Source of the DNA: Spartinivicinus ruber
Lineage (GTDB): Bacteria; Pseudomonadota; Gammaproteobacteria; Pseudomonadales; Zooshikellaceae
DNA length: 64,000 nucleotides
NCBI RefSeq assembly: GCF_011009015.1
Contig: NZ_CP048878.1
Span: 6,171,001 to 6,235,000 of the forward strand
Direction of reading: 5' to 3'
The notes below the pieces were generated by a model, which was given only the letters and a program-made list of their open reading frames with translations, searched no databases and was not told the origin of the DNA. Made by a program: the position numbers and the translations under genes. Position 1 is the stretch's first letter. Each line of letters begins with the position of its first letter. Below, in pieces: positions 1 through 8,163 of the stretch.

Positions 1-120
1 GGCAGCCCAGCCAAACAGGTGAGAGCACTAACAGATAAAGAGTTGAGTTACTTTAAATACAGCGCAGAAAATTATGTAAAGCTGAAGAATCAATATTTAG
101 TGGAGCAATCACAGAGCTGA
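1..120 (+). CDS. Gamma-carbonic-anhydrase-like (YrdA family) protein, C-terminal end only
   Basis: The window opens inside a reading frame that gives 39 residues before a TGA at 118-120. The tail begins GSPAKQVRALTDKE and continues with SAENYVKL, which is the usual ending of gamma-class carbonic anhydrase / YrdA-type left-handed beta-helix proteins (a GSPAK turn followed by a C-terminal helix containing SAENYV). The catalytic histidines lie upstream and cannot be checked. These proteins are small, cytoplasmic, trimeric metalloenzymes or acyltransferase-like homologues. No partner gene can be named from the remaining fragment. The family call rests on this short tail, so the exact activity is open. 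Confidence 0.72.
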   Translation, partial: GSPAKQVRALTDKELSYFKYSAENYVKLKNQYLVEQSQS

Positions 121-425
121 CACATAAAAGCTATCAATAGCTACAGAGAATAACAATTTAGGCTTTGTTACCTTAGTTATTAACCACCAAGGATGGTGGA
201 AATGCAGTCAATGCATGGTTTTATAGATGACCTCCAATAGAACAAGCAGGAGCAATTGCCGAGGAGTGGAGTCCAGTCATTTAGTTTAGAATTGATTGAG
301 AGTGTTGCAAAGAGTTATGAGCGAAGCAAAGACAAGGCAAAAGGCGTTGAAAAAGCGGAGTTTGTACCTACCTTTTGAACCGACTTTTAACGCCGTATTT
401 GCAAGCCCAGTAGTTTGCCACCTTC
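121..425. other. Non-coding stretch with repeat module and imperfect inverted repeat
   Basis: No convincing gene is visible. Positions about 162-275 contain a module (CCACC...GGTGG hairpin, then GGAGCAATTG) that recurs inside the longer ERIC-like repeats at 7869-8044 and 1892-2131, so this is probably a decayed copy. Positions 343-394 form an imperfect inverted repeat (GGCGTTGAAAA against TTTTAACGCC) in the gap between two converging genes, which could act as a terminator although it has no strong T-run. Confidence 0.5.
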
Positions 426-1364
426 TCAAAAATGATAGTGCCAATCGCATAATGTACTAAAGTCCGTAGTTATCCCCCCACAAACAATCGCCACTATTTT
501 CTCATAGGGTTCCAGTACTTCATTGACACAATAGATAGGTGACAATGTGGCACCACAAGCAGGTTCCACGATGACTTGCTGATGGTTGGCAAATGCTAAA
601 CAGGCTGCCACTGCTTGTTGATCTGAAACGGTTATAGAATATACCGGGTGCTCATTGGCTGCTCTCACTGCTTGCTTCGCTACTTGCCTGGCCCCCAAAC
701 TAGTGGCGATGGTCCTGATTTTATCTATGGCAACTGGTTCACCCGCTTTCATTGCTGCATTAAAAGAAGCTGCTCCTTCAGTTTCCACAGCTATAACCGG
801 TACATCACCCCAGCCTTCGGTCATTAAGCCTTTTATTACACCACTAAGTAACCCTCCGCCACCAACAGAAAGCACAACTGCATCAGGCTTTTCAATTTGC
901 TGTTTTAACTCAGTGACTATTGAAGCATGTCCCTGCCAGATAAAGGGGTCATCAAATGGATGAATCAGTGCTATATCAGACTCTTCGGCCAGTTCTAATG
1001 CATGCTGGTTAGCCTCGTCCCACACTTTACCTATCACAACAAGGTCTGCTTGTTGTTCTTCTATAAGTTCGCGGGCATGCTCCGGTGTTGTCTCTGGCAC
1101 AACAATAGTAGCTGGGATATTTAACTGACGAGCAGCATAAGCAACAGCATAACCCGCATTCCCACCTGAAGCGCACACAAAGTGTTTGACTCCTTGTGAC
1201 GCATAATGCTGGCAAGCTAAACCAATACCTCTAATTTTAAAAGACGCAGTTGGTTGCCAACATTCCATTTTCAACAATATTTGTTTTTGCGCCTGTAAAC
1301 TTAGCCGCTGATGATGGATAACAGGTGTTTGCCAATGGAGAGGTGAGAAATGCTGTTCAGTCAT
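426..1364 (-). CDS. PLP-dependent serine/threonine dehydratase-like enzyme
   Basis: A 312-residue fold-type II PLP enzyme, expected to deaminate L-serine or L-threonine to pyruvate or 2-oxobutyrate in the cytoplasm. The cofactor lysine lies in SFKIRG (Lys about 43), the phosphate-binding loop is GGGG at about 168-171, and SGGNAG near residue 67-72 is the substrate loop. There is no C-terminal ACT regulatory domain, so it resembles the short catabolic or eukaryotic-type serine dehydratases rather than IlvA. I chose the ATG at 1364 because AAGGAG sits 6 nt upstream; an in-frame start at 1397 has no such site. It stands alone. A racemase or other member of the family is possible, so the substrate is not certain. 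Confidence 0.8.
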   Translation of the reverse strand: MTEQHFSPLHWQTPVIHHQRLSLQAQKQILLKMECWQPTASFKIRGIGLACQHYASQGVKHFVCASGGNAGYAVAYAARQLNIPATIVVPETTPEHARELIEEQQADLVVIGKVWDEANQHALELAEESDIALIHPFDDPFIWQGHASIVTELKQQIEKPDAVVLSVGGGGLLSGVIKGLMTEGWGDVPVIAVETEGAASFNAAMKAGEPVAIDKIRTIATSLGARQVAKQAVRAANEHPVYSITVSDQQAVAACLAFANHQQVIVEPACGATLSPIYCVNEVLEPYEKIVAIVCGGITTDFSTLCDWHYHF

Positions 1365-1458
1365 AATTACTCCTTGTGCTTGAAACGAATATAGCACGAA
1401 TTAGACCAAACAACGAAATTACTAAAAAAGCTTAATTTATTTGCAGTGATAACTTTGC

Positions 1459-1878
1459 TTACAATTTCCACTTTTCAGGTGGGTTTTGATTACCATAACT
1501 ATCGATAACTAAAATACCATCATCAAACTGTGCGCCGACAGGTTCAGCCTTTAGCTCAATGCATTCAGTAATGCTAACTGGATTAGCTGTACTACACTCA
1601 TGGGCAGAAACCAAATAAAAGTTTTCATGACTCGGCACCCGTTTATCACCATAACCAAGCTGGGTAAGATCTTTTGTGTAAATAAGCTCCTCCGTAAAAT
1701 ACCGCTCCTGCGCCTGCATGACTTCCAGCAACATGGTTTTGCCATCAGCTCGCCTTGTTCGCATCATTTGGTCTTGATAACTTGGTAAAGCAACTGTTGC
1801 CAGTAGGGATACAATAACAACAACCATTAAGACTTCAATCAGTGTATAACCTGAATTTTTGCTAAACCTAATTTCCAT
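1459..1878 (-). CDS. pilE: Type IV minor pilin, PilE-like (first cluster)
   Basis: About 139 residues. A short basic leader ends in Gly followed by YTLIEV, the prepilin peptidase (PilD) cleavage site with Glu at position 5, and then a roughly 20-residue hydrophobic helix (VVVIVSLLATVALPSYQD). This is the class III signal of type IV pilins and pseudopilins. The globular domain is short and contains Cys pairs. It is the last gene of a minor-pilin operon (fimT-pilV-pilW-pilX-pilY1-pilE), the position PilE takes in Pseudomonas. AAGGG lies 7 nt before the ATG at 1878; an alternative GTG two codons upstream is less well placed. Minor pilins of this group prime pilus assembly with PilY1 in the inner membrane and at the pilus tip. 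Confidence 0.85.
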   Translation of the reverse strand: MEIRFSKNSGYTLIEVLMVVVIVSLLATVALPSYQDQMMRTRRADGKTMLLEVMQAQERYFTEELIYTKDLTQLGYGDKRVPSHENFYLVSAHECSTANPVSITECIELKAEPVGAQFDDGILVIDSYGNQNPPEKWKL

Positions 1879-1891
1879 ATTCACGCCCTTT

Positions 1892-2131
1892 TATATGTAG
1901 CCAAAGCGAATGGTTTTTAGGGGCGGCCGTCAAGCGATGAGTTCCAGTAGCACTTTTATGTAAATTAAAGTAGCTACCGCCAGTCTTGCTGTATCAGACT
2001 TGCCCCCACGAGTTTATGTTTTTATAAATGATTGGGGTGAAGACAGTTTATTGCTCCTGCATAAACTGCATTCACACCATCCATGGTGCTTAGCGACGAC
2101 AACAAACCCTAAAAATCATTCGAGAAGGGTA
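1892..2131 (+). repeat. Long ERIC-like intergenic repeat (copy with internal insertion)
   Basis: This lies between pilY1 and pilE of the first pilin cluster. It carries TTTTAGGGGCGGCCG near one end, TGATTGGGGTGAAGAC centrally and GAAGGGTAT at the other end, matching the 125-bp ERIC-like elements at 29244-29368 and 29551-29675. It is about twice as long because extra segments are present, including a hairpin-forming module (TTATTGCTCC...CACCATCCATGGTG) that is shared with 7869-8044. It ends 9 bp from the pilY1 stop codon and lies in a transcribed spacer. The left boundary is approximate. Confidence 0.7.
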
Positions 2132-2139
2132 TAAAGCTG

Positions 2140-5100
2140 TTACTCTTCTCGCCAGAACGTTTTATATAAAGTATCCCGGCCTTCTAACGCATCTTTGTTT
2201 ATTTCAGTGCCAACAGCTACAACAGGAATACCTCCTTTTTGAATAACACCAGGGGTACCGGGAATACCCCCGTTCTTCAAAATAAAATGTCGGTTTTTCT
2301 TCTGTGGTTCATTACTGTTACCAGTGGGCACAACAGCTGTTGCATCTTGTAAATTCACGGCATAGAGTAAACCCGATCCCGCTGAAGGCTTGCATGGGTC
2401 TTTATTTTGCTGTGAAGTAGTGGGTTGGTGAGTAGTAAATAATAAAACACCAGCATAGGTTGTTGATTCACCCAACACTTTTTCACCTTCATGTTCCAGC
2501 CGAATAAACCACCCTCCAGCATTATCTAGCTTAGCCAGCTCTTGTTGTTTAGTATCATCATCTAACCCATCCTGAATTAGGTTTTCAGTGGCATCATATA
2601 AATCACTTTCATTAATTGTATTTAAGCTACCGCTATTTATTGGCCCAAATGGACGGTCATCTTTAATCATATAAAAACGGTCAGCATTCGTTTTATCAAG
2701 GGGATGTGCTCGAAAACCAGAACCTACTGAAAGAGCAATGTAGCTATTATTTGCGCCACGCTTTTGTACTAATGCTGGATCAACTGCCGAATAAAAACGG
2801 CGCACACTAGTACCTGTCGGTTCACCAAGCTTGGCCAGTAAATATCCTTTGGCAAAGTTATTACTACCACTGTTTTGTTGATTAATATCAAACCGCCACA
2901 CTTGTCCACTAATATCAATGGCATAGAAATAATCGACTGCTCCATCAGAATTGATATCAACAAGCGAAAGGTTGGCAGGAAAACTGTATTTCATTTCTGT
3001 TAGTTTTTCATTAGCACTGGCTTGTGCTGATGCTTCCCAGAGTTTTTCACCAGTAGATGGATCAACCATGTAAATGGCTCGTCCAATTTGATCAGGAGTC
3101 ATCGTCGACTTTTCATCCTGACTAGGATCATACCCAGCAGTAAAAAATAAAACCGTCTTAAATTCTTCTTTCCCTTCCCATTTTACTTTCGCAATAGTTG
3201 GTTTAGACCAGGTTTGTCCTAACTCTCTAAAATCACCTGTTACATCAGCCTTACCGTCTTTATCTAAATCTCCTTTAATAACCCAACTCAGAATAGGAGA
3301 ATGTCGATTAATCACATCTAATGCATAAATATTATTGCCACCACGGCGCATTGTCAGATAGAGGTATAAATGCTCTCCTGTATCAGCCGCTCCATTATTA
3401 CTGCTCAATAAATCGTTATCATCATTTTTATCAAAATGCCATACACCAATTGGGCCATCTAAACCATACAATTTCTTCTGATTATCTTTAGCTTCATTAC
3501 GACGATATGCAGCAATATTGGGTAATAGCTCTTGAGGTATAAAACTAAACTCTTCTTCGCCTGTTTCCACATCAACTGCATACAAAAAGCCCTCATTCGT
3601 TGTAAAAAATACTGTTGTATCTTTTGTTTTACTATTAACATCACTAAAATAGTTAATAACTCTGGGGGCAGTATGTAGTGGATCACCTATCCGCTGGTTT
3701 ATATCATCTTTACGCCCATCCAGATCATCATCATCAAGATCAACACCTCTCCCCCACTGGATGATTTCTTTTCTATCATCTGCATTGGGCTCACCCAGTA
3801 AATCAAAAGTTAAATTACTATTATCTTCGTGAAATTTGTTACTTGACAAATTTAGGTTCACATTAATAGGAGGAATGGAGTCAGTATAAGTGTATATATT
3901 TCTATTTAAGCTTAACTGGCTAACCATACCTCCTTTCAATACATCTGCACCATCTTTTTCACTACTCCAATAACTTTGGCTTTGTTTACTAAAACCACCC
4001 TCACTTGGGTTTAAAGCTGGATTATTATTCACATCAACAACAGTATTATCATCACGTAAACGATAACGTTTTAAATTTCCATTCCAACGTGGTCCTTTAT
4101 CTGGCCTAAACAGGGTGTAATAGATTTCATCGCTATTTTGCAAACGATTAAAAGCATCAATCGTAACAGCAGGGGTAACAAAGGATGTATTGATATCTAA
4201 CACCCGGCTAATAATATCATCTAATGCTTTTTGCAAACCTTCTACATCATCAGCCGGGTAATATTTTCCCCCTCCATGTTTCGCAGTACTTTTTAGTAAG
4301 TCAACTGCATCACCACTCAAACCAAAGCCACCAATCGTATAAGTCGAAACGATTTGCTTTCCATCTAGGTGATCGGCCATGTCATTATTTTTCATATACC
4401 AGGCCAACTCATCTAAACACATTCCATTTTGCTCGTACCCTGAAATACTTTTACCACAGTTTTTATTTAAATCATTAGGAAGTGTTCTATTGAGAGCATG
4501 AAGCAATCTTCTAATATCGCTATTTGACGTGATATCTCCTCTAGGCTGCCCATCAGTGAATAAAACTAAACTGTTGTATTGACATTCATTATCAATTGGA
4601 GACTTATATTTATTTCCCACTCTTGAATCTGGATGGCTTTTACCAGGCTCAGTATCATTACCATAAACAACTGAATCACCAGAGTAATACATAAACATTT
4701 CATGCAAAGACTCACTTAGTGGTGTATTACCTTTAGGTTCATACTTATTAATCGATTCTATAAATTTATTTTTATTAGTTCGTTCTGTAATATCTAGAAA
4801 TGGCAGGTCTATATAACCGCCCTCATGTATTATATAATTTGATCCCTTATATCTTTCATGACCCTCATCAAAACGTGCCAAGCCAATATTAATATCGTTA
4901 GTTATTTCCACTAGATTTGATGCAACATCCTGTACAATCTCCAACCTCATTAATTTTCCATTTCTAGGCTTATGAGGCTTAATTTTAAACTTAGATTCAT
5001 AGTCACTAGATACTTTTGTCATTCCATTCATACTACCAGAAGTATCTAATAGCAATAAAACATTAGATTTTATTTTATTATCACTATTTTTTTTGAAAAA

Positions 5101-5190
5101 TATTTCAGTATCATCAGCCATAACTAAACCAGCAGTCGCTAAACTAAAACTGAAAGCCAAATAATGTAGTCTAAAGTTAGTAAGTTTCAT
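2140..5190 (-). CDS. pilY1: PilY1-type pilus tip adhesin with von Willebrand A domain (first cluster)
   Basis: A 1016-residue exported protein. It has a signal peptide (residues 1-25, ending about VMA), a von Willebrand factor A domain from about 43 to 330 with an intact MIDAS motif DTSGSM at 49-54, and a C-terminal PilC/PilY1 beta-propeller from about 500 to 1000. The propeller carries calcium-loop sequences such as DLDKDGKAD (about 643) and DINSDGAVD (about 748). PilY1 caps and primes type IV pili, binds surfaces and calcium, and controls retraction. The length is close to Pseudomonas PilY1 (about 1160). AGGAGAGG precedes the ATG by 4 nt. It is flanked by pilX and pilE in a minor-pilin operon. 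The second PilY1 of this window differs strongly in its N-terminal half. Confidence 0.93.
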   Translation of the reverse strand: MKLTNFRLHYLAFSFSLATAGLVMADDTEIFFKKNSDNKIKSNVLLLLDTSGSMNGMTKVSSDYESKFKIKPHKPRNGKLMRLEIVQDVASNLVEITNDINIGLARFDEGHERYKGSNYIIHEGGYIDLPFLDITERTNKNKFIESINKYEPKGNTPLSESLHEMFMYYSGDSVVYGNDTEPGKSHPDSRVGNKYKSPIDNECQYNSLVLFTDGQPRGDITSNSDIRRLLHALNRTLPNDLNKNCGKSISGYEQNGMCLDELAWYMKNNDMADHLDGKQIVSTYTIGGFGLSGDAVDLLKSTAKHGGGKYYPADDVEGLQKALDDIISRVLDINTSFVTPAVTIDAFNRLQNSDEIYYTLFRPDKGPRWNGNLKRYRLRDDNTVVDVNNNPALNPSEGGFSKQSQSYWSSEKDGADVLKGGMVSQLSLNRNIYTYTDSIPPINVNLNLSSNKFHEDNSNLTFDLLGEPNADDRKEIIQWGRGVDLDDDDLDGRKDDINQRIGDPLHTAPRVINYFSDVNSKTKDTTVFFTTNEGFLYAVDVETGEEEFSFIPQELLPNIAAYRRNEAKDNQKKLYGLDGPIGVWHFDKNDDNDLLSSNNGAADTGEHLYLYLTMRRGGNNIYALDVINRHSPILSWVIKGDLDKDGKADVTGDFRELGQTWSKPTIAKVKWEGKEEFKTVLFFTAGYDPSQDEKSTMTPDQIGRAIYMVDPSTGEKLWEASAQASANEKLTEMKYSFPANLSLVDINSDGAVDYFYAIDISGQVWRFDINQQNSGSNNFAKGYLLAKLGEPTGTSVRRFYSAVDPALVQKRGANNSYIALSVGSGFRAHPLDKTNADRFYMIKDDRPFGPINSGSLNTINESDLYDATENLIQDGLDDDTKQQELAKLDNAGGWFIRLEHEGEKVLGESTTYAGVLLFTTHQPTTSQQNKDPCKPSAGSGLLYAVNLQDATAVVPTGNSNEPQKKNRHFILKNGGIPGTPGVIQKGGIPVVAVGTEINKDALEGRDTLYKTFWREE

Positions 5191-5211
5191 TAGCCTCTCC
5201 TGGCTTTCTAT

Positions 5212-5289
5212 ACTCTTCGCGAATGATTTTTATGCCTTGTTACCATCGCTGTGAGTATATACTGATTTATGTTTACACCTAAAAATGGT
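5212..5289 (-). repeat. Decayed ERIC-like repeat remnant
   Basis: The spacer between pilX and pilY1 contains TTCGCGAATGATTTTTATGCCTTGTTACC and a downstream CCTAAAAATGG in the same order as the intact copy at 29244-29368, but the conserved centre is lost. It is judged a degenerate copy, and the edges are approximate. Confidence 0.45.
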
Positions 5290-5303
5290 TAGCTAAGAGT
5301 ATA

Positions 5304-5759
5304 TTATGACTTTGGTGCAGCCAACATTAAACCCACAGCTTGATTAGATGAAGCGCCTATATTGGTTATTTCAGCTTTGGTTTTTAATTTATAACGATAA
5401 CCAGCATAGTCTTTACTCAAGCTAAATTGTGGTGGTGGCGCACCAGTAGATAAATACTCTAATTCACTTTCCTGACTAACTTTTTTAATATTGAGTTTAT
5501 CAGCAAGCTGATATTTTTTAGTATTACTTTTAAGCGCTTGTACAAAAGGTTTATTATCCTGTTTTAAGCTAACTGTATGCTGCTGAATAACACTGTAAGT
5601 CGCATGGTAAATTTGTATATCATACTGTGAATTACTGGTCATTTTCTCTTCAAAATTTGCTGACTTTACTGCACTTATACTAATCAGCATAAACAACAAT
5701 AACATAATTAAGGAGATAACTAATGTTGCACCTTGTTGTGAGTTTATTGTTTGTTTCAT
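5304..5759 (-). CDS. pilX: Type IV minor pilin assembly protein PilX (first cluster)
   Basis: A protein of 151 residues with the PilX N-terminal signature: a leader ending QQG, then ATLVISL and a hydrophobic helix, followed by a polar stretch with FEEKM. It lacks Glu at mature position 5, as PilX-type proteins often do. It is a minor pilin expected to join the PilV-PilW-PilX-PilY1 priming complex in the inner membrane. I prefer the ATG at 5759 (AAGGA 9 nt upstream) because a start at 5813 would give an over-long leader before the prepilin site. The gene sits between pilW and pilY1, the usual order. Confidence 0.83.
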   Translation of the reverse strand: MKQTINSQQGATLVISLIMLLLFMLISISAVKSANFEEKMTSNSQYDIQIYHATYSVIQQHTVSLKQDNKPFVQALKSNTKKYQLADKLNIKKVSQESELEYLSTGAPPPQFSLSKDYAGYRYKLKTKAEITNIGASSNQAVGLMLAAPKS

Positions 5760-5885
5760 CGTTACTAATCCTTTATGCCATTCGCTTTGGTTATTCTTGC
5801 TGTCTTTTAACATCTAAAAATGAAACATAATAAGTTTATCTTCAGGATAATTCTAAAAATAGAAATTTTTAGAATTATCCATTAG

Positions 5886-6698
5886 CTAAATACTTCCTAT
5901 CATATCCAAACTAGAATTATTAATTGTGAAAGTCGTGCTATAGATATAACGCATTTTATTATCATAAAAGCTTATTTTTCCACTATCTAATACTGAATAA
6001 TGACGTGTTTTACTTGAAGATAAACCACTAGCCTCACCTGAATTAACTAAAATACCAACTTTTACTGCTCTTACCTTTAACCAGTCTGTTACTTTAGCTG
6101 CATTAATATATTGAGTAACATAGCCATCTTCATTAGTAATACCATATAATACTTGGAAAGTATCAACTCCGGCAATTAATGGAGCAGGATCTGATAACCA
6201 GATTTTTTTATCAGGATCATAACCACGGCAGTATAGAATAGACAAATCATCCTGTTTGGCTAAATAATACACATTAACCACTATCTTCTCTGAGTCAACT
6301 TTATGTCCTGTACAATCTACCTCATTAGATGCTTCCAATTGTATTGCTATACGATCACTTTGATTAGATCTACCATCATTTGTACAAAAACTATCACTGG
6401 TTTTACATTCATTAGTAGCTTCCACATAAAAATAATTTAAAAGTTCGCCTTTATCTGGGTTACGATAACCAGCCATGCGAATATCCCTAGATAGCAACTC
6501 TAATGAAAAACGGCCATTTTCTTGTGTACGTGCCAACTGGCTATTATGCCTAAATGTCATACTTAGCGACTGGAAAATCTGCAGGCTAGCAGCTGTAAGA
6601 ATTAAGCCCAATAGTATAGCAATCATTAATTCAACTAGTGATAGTCCCTGTTGTTTGGCTATGAGTGGAATTTTTAGGCTAATAGTTTTTTTATTCAT
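5886..6698 (-). CDS. pilW: Type IV minor pilin PilW (first cluster)
   Basis: A protein of 270 residues. The prepilin site is QQG followed by LSLVEL with Glu5, then the hydrophobic segment MIAILLGLILTAASLQIFQS. The region with NGRFSLELLSRDIRMAGYR is typical of PilW proteins (ARFALE...D.R.AGY). It is a pilus-priming minor pilin. The start overlaps the end of pilV by 8 bp, which suggests translational coupling. Paired cysteines in the globular domain are consistent with periplasmic disulfides. Confidence 0.88.
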   Translation of the reverse strand: MNKKTISLKIPLIAKQQGLSLVELMIAILLGLILTAASLQIFQSLSMTFRHNSQLARTQENGRFSLELLSRDIRMAGYRNPDKGELLNYFYVEATNECKTSDSFCTNDGRSNQSDRIAIQLEASNEVDCTGHKVDSEKIVVNVYYLAKQDDLSILYCRGYDPDKKIWLSDPAPLIAGVDTFQVLYGITNEDGYVTQYINAAKVTDWLKVRAVKVGILVNSGEASGLSSSKTRHYSVLDSGKISFYDNKMRYIYSTTFTINNSSLDMIGSI

Positions 6699-7287
6699 GA
6701 TTAACCACCACTGTTACTCTGCCAGTAAGGTTATTATTATGTTTATTAAGATTAATTTTTTTGTCAAATGAAGTATTCCACCCAACCACTACACTATATA
6801 ATTTATTGGGACAGTTCGATGCCTGATTACCATCATAACATTCAATTTTTGCTGTTATGTTTGCCAGTGTATCATTTAAGTCTGACTTAATTTTATTATC
6901 ATAACCACACATTAATTCCCAGGCATCAAAATAAGCAAGTTCTTCCGAGTTACAGCTAACGCCGGATGTTCTACCACTATTATGGCTATAGTCACTACAT
7001 ATTTTTATTGGCATTGTTTTATTTTTACAACCATTACGATATTGGTTTATTGCATTTGCATAATGGCCCTTTTCAAATCCTAAAGCATTAACTCGGATTC
7101 GCTCTACTATTTCTTGAGCTAGCCACATCGCTTGTGATCTTTGCGATGAATCAAATGTGCTATTCATCGCTTTCGATTGCAACATTACTTGCCCCAATAA
7201 CCCAACGGCCAGCACAAAAATAGAAATTAATATTTCTATAAAGGTGGCACCCTGCTGATGGTGTCTTTTGAAATTTGGTATATCCAT
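6691..7287 (-). CDS. pilV: Type IV minor pilin PilV (first cluster)
   Basis: A protein of 198 residues. The leader ends HHQQG and is followed by ATFIEI (Glu5) and the helix LISIFVLAVGLLGQVMLQSKAM. The following MWLAQEIVERIRVN is the PilV hallmark (type IV pilus modification protein PilV family). It is expected to take part in the PilVWX priming complex. AGAGGTGG precedes the ATG. It overlaps pilW downstream and follows fimT upstream after 43 bp. Confidence 0.88.
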   Translation of the reverse strand: MDIPNFKRHHQQGATFIEILISIFVLAVGLLGQVMLQSKAMNSTFDSSQRSQAMWLAQEIVERIRVNALGFEKGHYANAINQYRNGCKNKTMPIKICSDYSHNSGRTSGVSCNSEELAYFDAWELMCGYDNKIKSDLNDTLANITAKIECYDGNQASNCPNKLYSVVVGWNTSFDKKINLNKHNNNLTGRVTVVVNHE

Positions 7288-7330
7288 AATCGAGCCACCT
7301 CTTATTTTATGATTGATCTATTTGCCAAGC

Positions 7331-7864
7331 TTATACTGGGCACTTACCAATAATTTTTACTGATGGCCGCCCTATTAAATTTACTACTATTTCCCTGTTT
7401 TTTTCTTTCTCACTAATACTGCAAACATAGAAAGTTATTTGACGTTGAGTGCCAGCAAGCATACCATTTTGCTTGAAGCTAATATAATTTTGTTGCTGAG
7501 GACTAGAGAGAATATAAATACCTTGACGTATGTCCATTATATTTTTAATAAGTTTGTCTTTATCTGGATCAAACGCAGTATTTCCTTTTTCGTCATCATC
7601 GGTATAAATTTTCCAACCTTTATCCCAATGATTTGACTTTTTTCCTGAATTACCAATAGTAATTGTTTGATTGCGTTTGATTGCTTCGCTTTTAGCAAGA
7701 TAAAGACTTGAAACTAAGTTATTTGTTTCAGCCCTTAATTTATAGGAACGGATAATACTATCAAAGCTTGGTACAGCATAATTAATAGTAATAGAAAGGA
7801 CTGTAAGGGTGATGAGAAGCTCTACGAGGGTAAAGCCAGCGATTTCCTTTTTCATAATACACAT
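7331..7864 (-). CDS. fimT: FimT/GspH-family pseudopilin (first cluster)
   Basis: A protein of 177 residues if it starts at 7864. The class III signal is KKEIAG followed by FTLVEL (Glu5), with the helix LITLTVLSITINYAVPSFDS. The GspH/FimT body has the usual LYLAKSEAIKRNQ segment. It is the first gene of the pilin operon. I chose 7864 because AAGGG lies 7 nt upstream. That Shine-Dalgarno sequence is the end of the ERIC-like repeat at 7869-8044, so the repeat seems to supply the ribosome-binding site. An ATG at 7855 is also possible and would give a more usual 7-residue leader. Confidence 0.82.
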   Translation of the reverse strand: MCIMKKEIAGFTLVELLITLTVLSITINYAVPSFDSIIRSYKLRAETNNLVSSLYLAKSEAIKRNQTITIGNSGKKSNHWDKGWKIYTDDDEKGNTAFDPDKDKLIKNIMDIRQGIYILSSPQQQNYISFKQNGMLAGTQRQITFYVCSISEKEKNREIVVNLIGRPSVKIIGKCPV

Positions 7865-7868
7865 CCAT

Positions 7869-8044
7869 GTACCCTTCGTGAATAATTTATAGCGGTTGCT
7901 GTGACCACCACGGATGGTGGAAATGCAGTTAATGAAGGAGCAATTAACTGTCATCACACCTCACCCCAATCACCTATTACTTATAGGCTCATGGGGCTTC
8001 GCTGCTGGACAGCCTACTCTAAAAAAAATTCACATTGGCTATAT
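7869..8044 (-). repeat. ERIC-like intergenic repeat with inserted hairpin module
   Basis: One end reads TACCCTTCGTGAATAA, the centre CTCACCCCAATCACCTATTA, and the far side CATGGGGCTTCGCTGCTGGA, in the same order as the 125-bp copies between dgcA and dgcB. An extra module is inserted with two hairpins (CCACCacggatGGTGG and CAGTTAAT...ATTAACTG). The element abuts fimT and provides its likely ribosome-binding site. The outer boundary near 8044 is approximate. Confidence 0.7.
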
Positions 8045-8163
8045 TTCAACTGTTGTAATTAAGGTTAGTCTTAATTACTTGAAAGGAAATTTCTGGCTTT
8101 TAATTGTGTGAAGTAAGTTCAGTTATTTAATAGAATATAAAGTAACAAAGATATAGCAATAAT

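Noticed and set aside
655-963. Plus-strand frame within the dehydratase gene
   Set aside because: Antisense to a gene with full PLP-enzyme motifs; no ribosome-binding site or domain.
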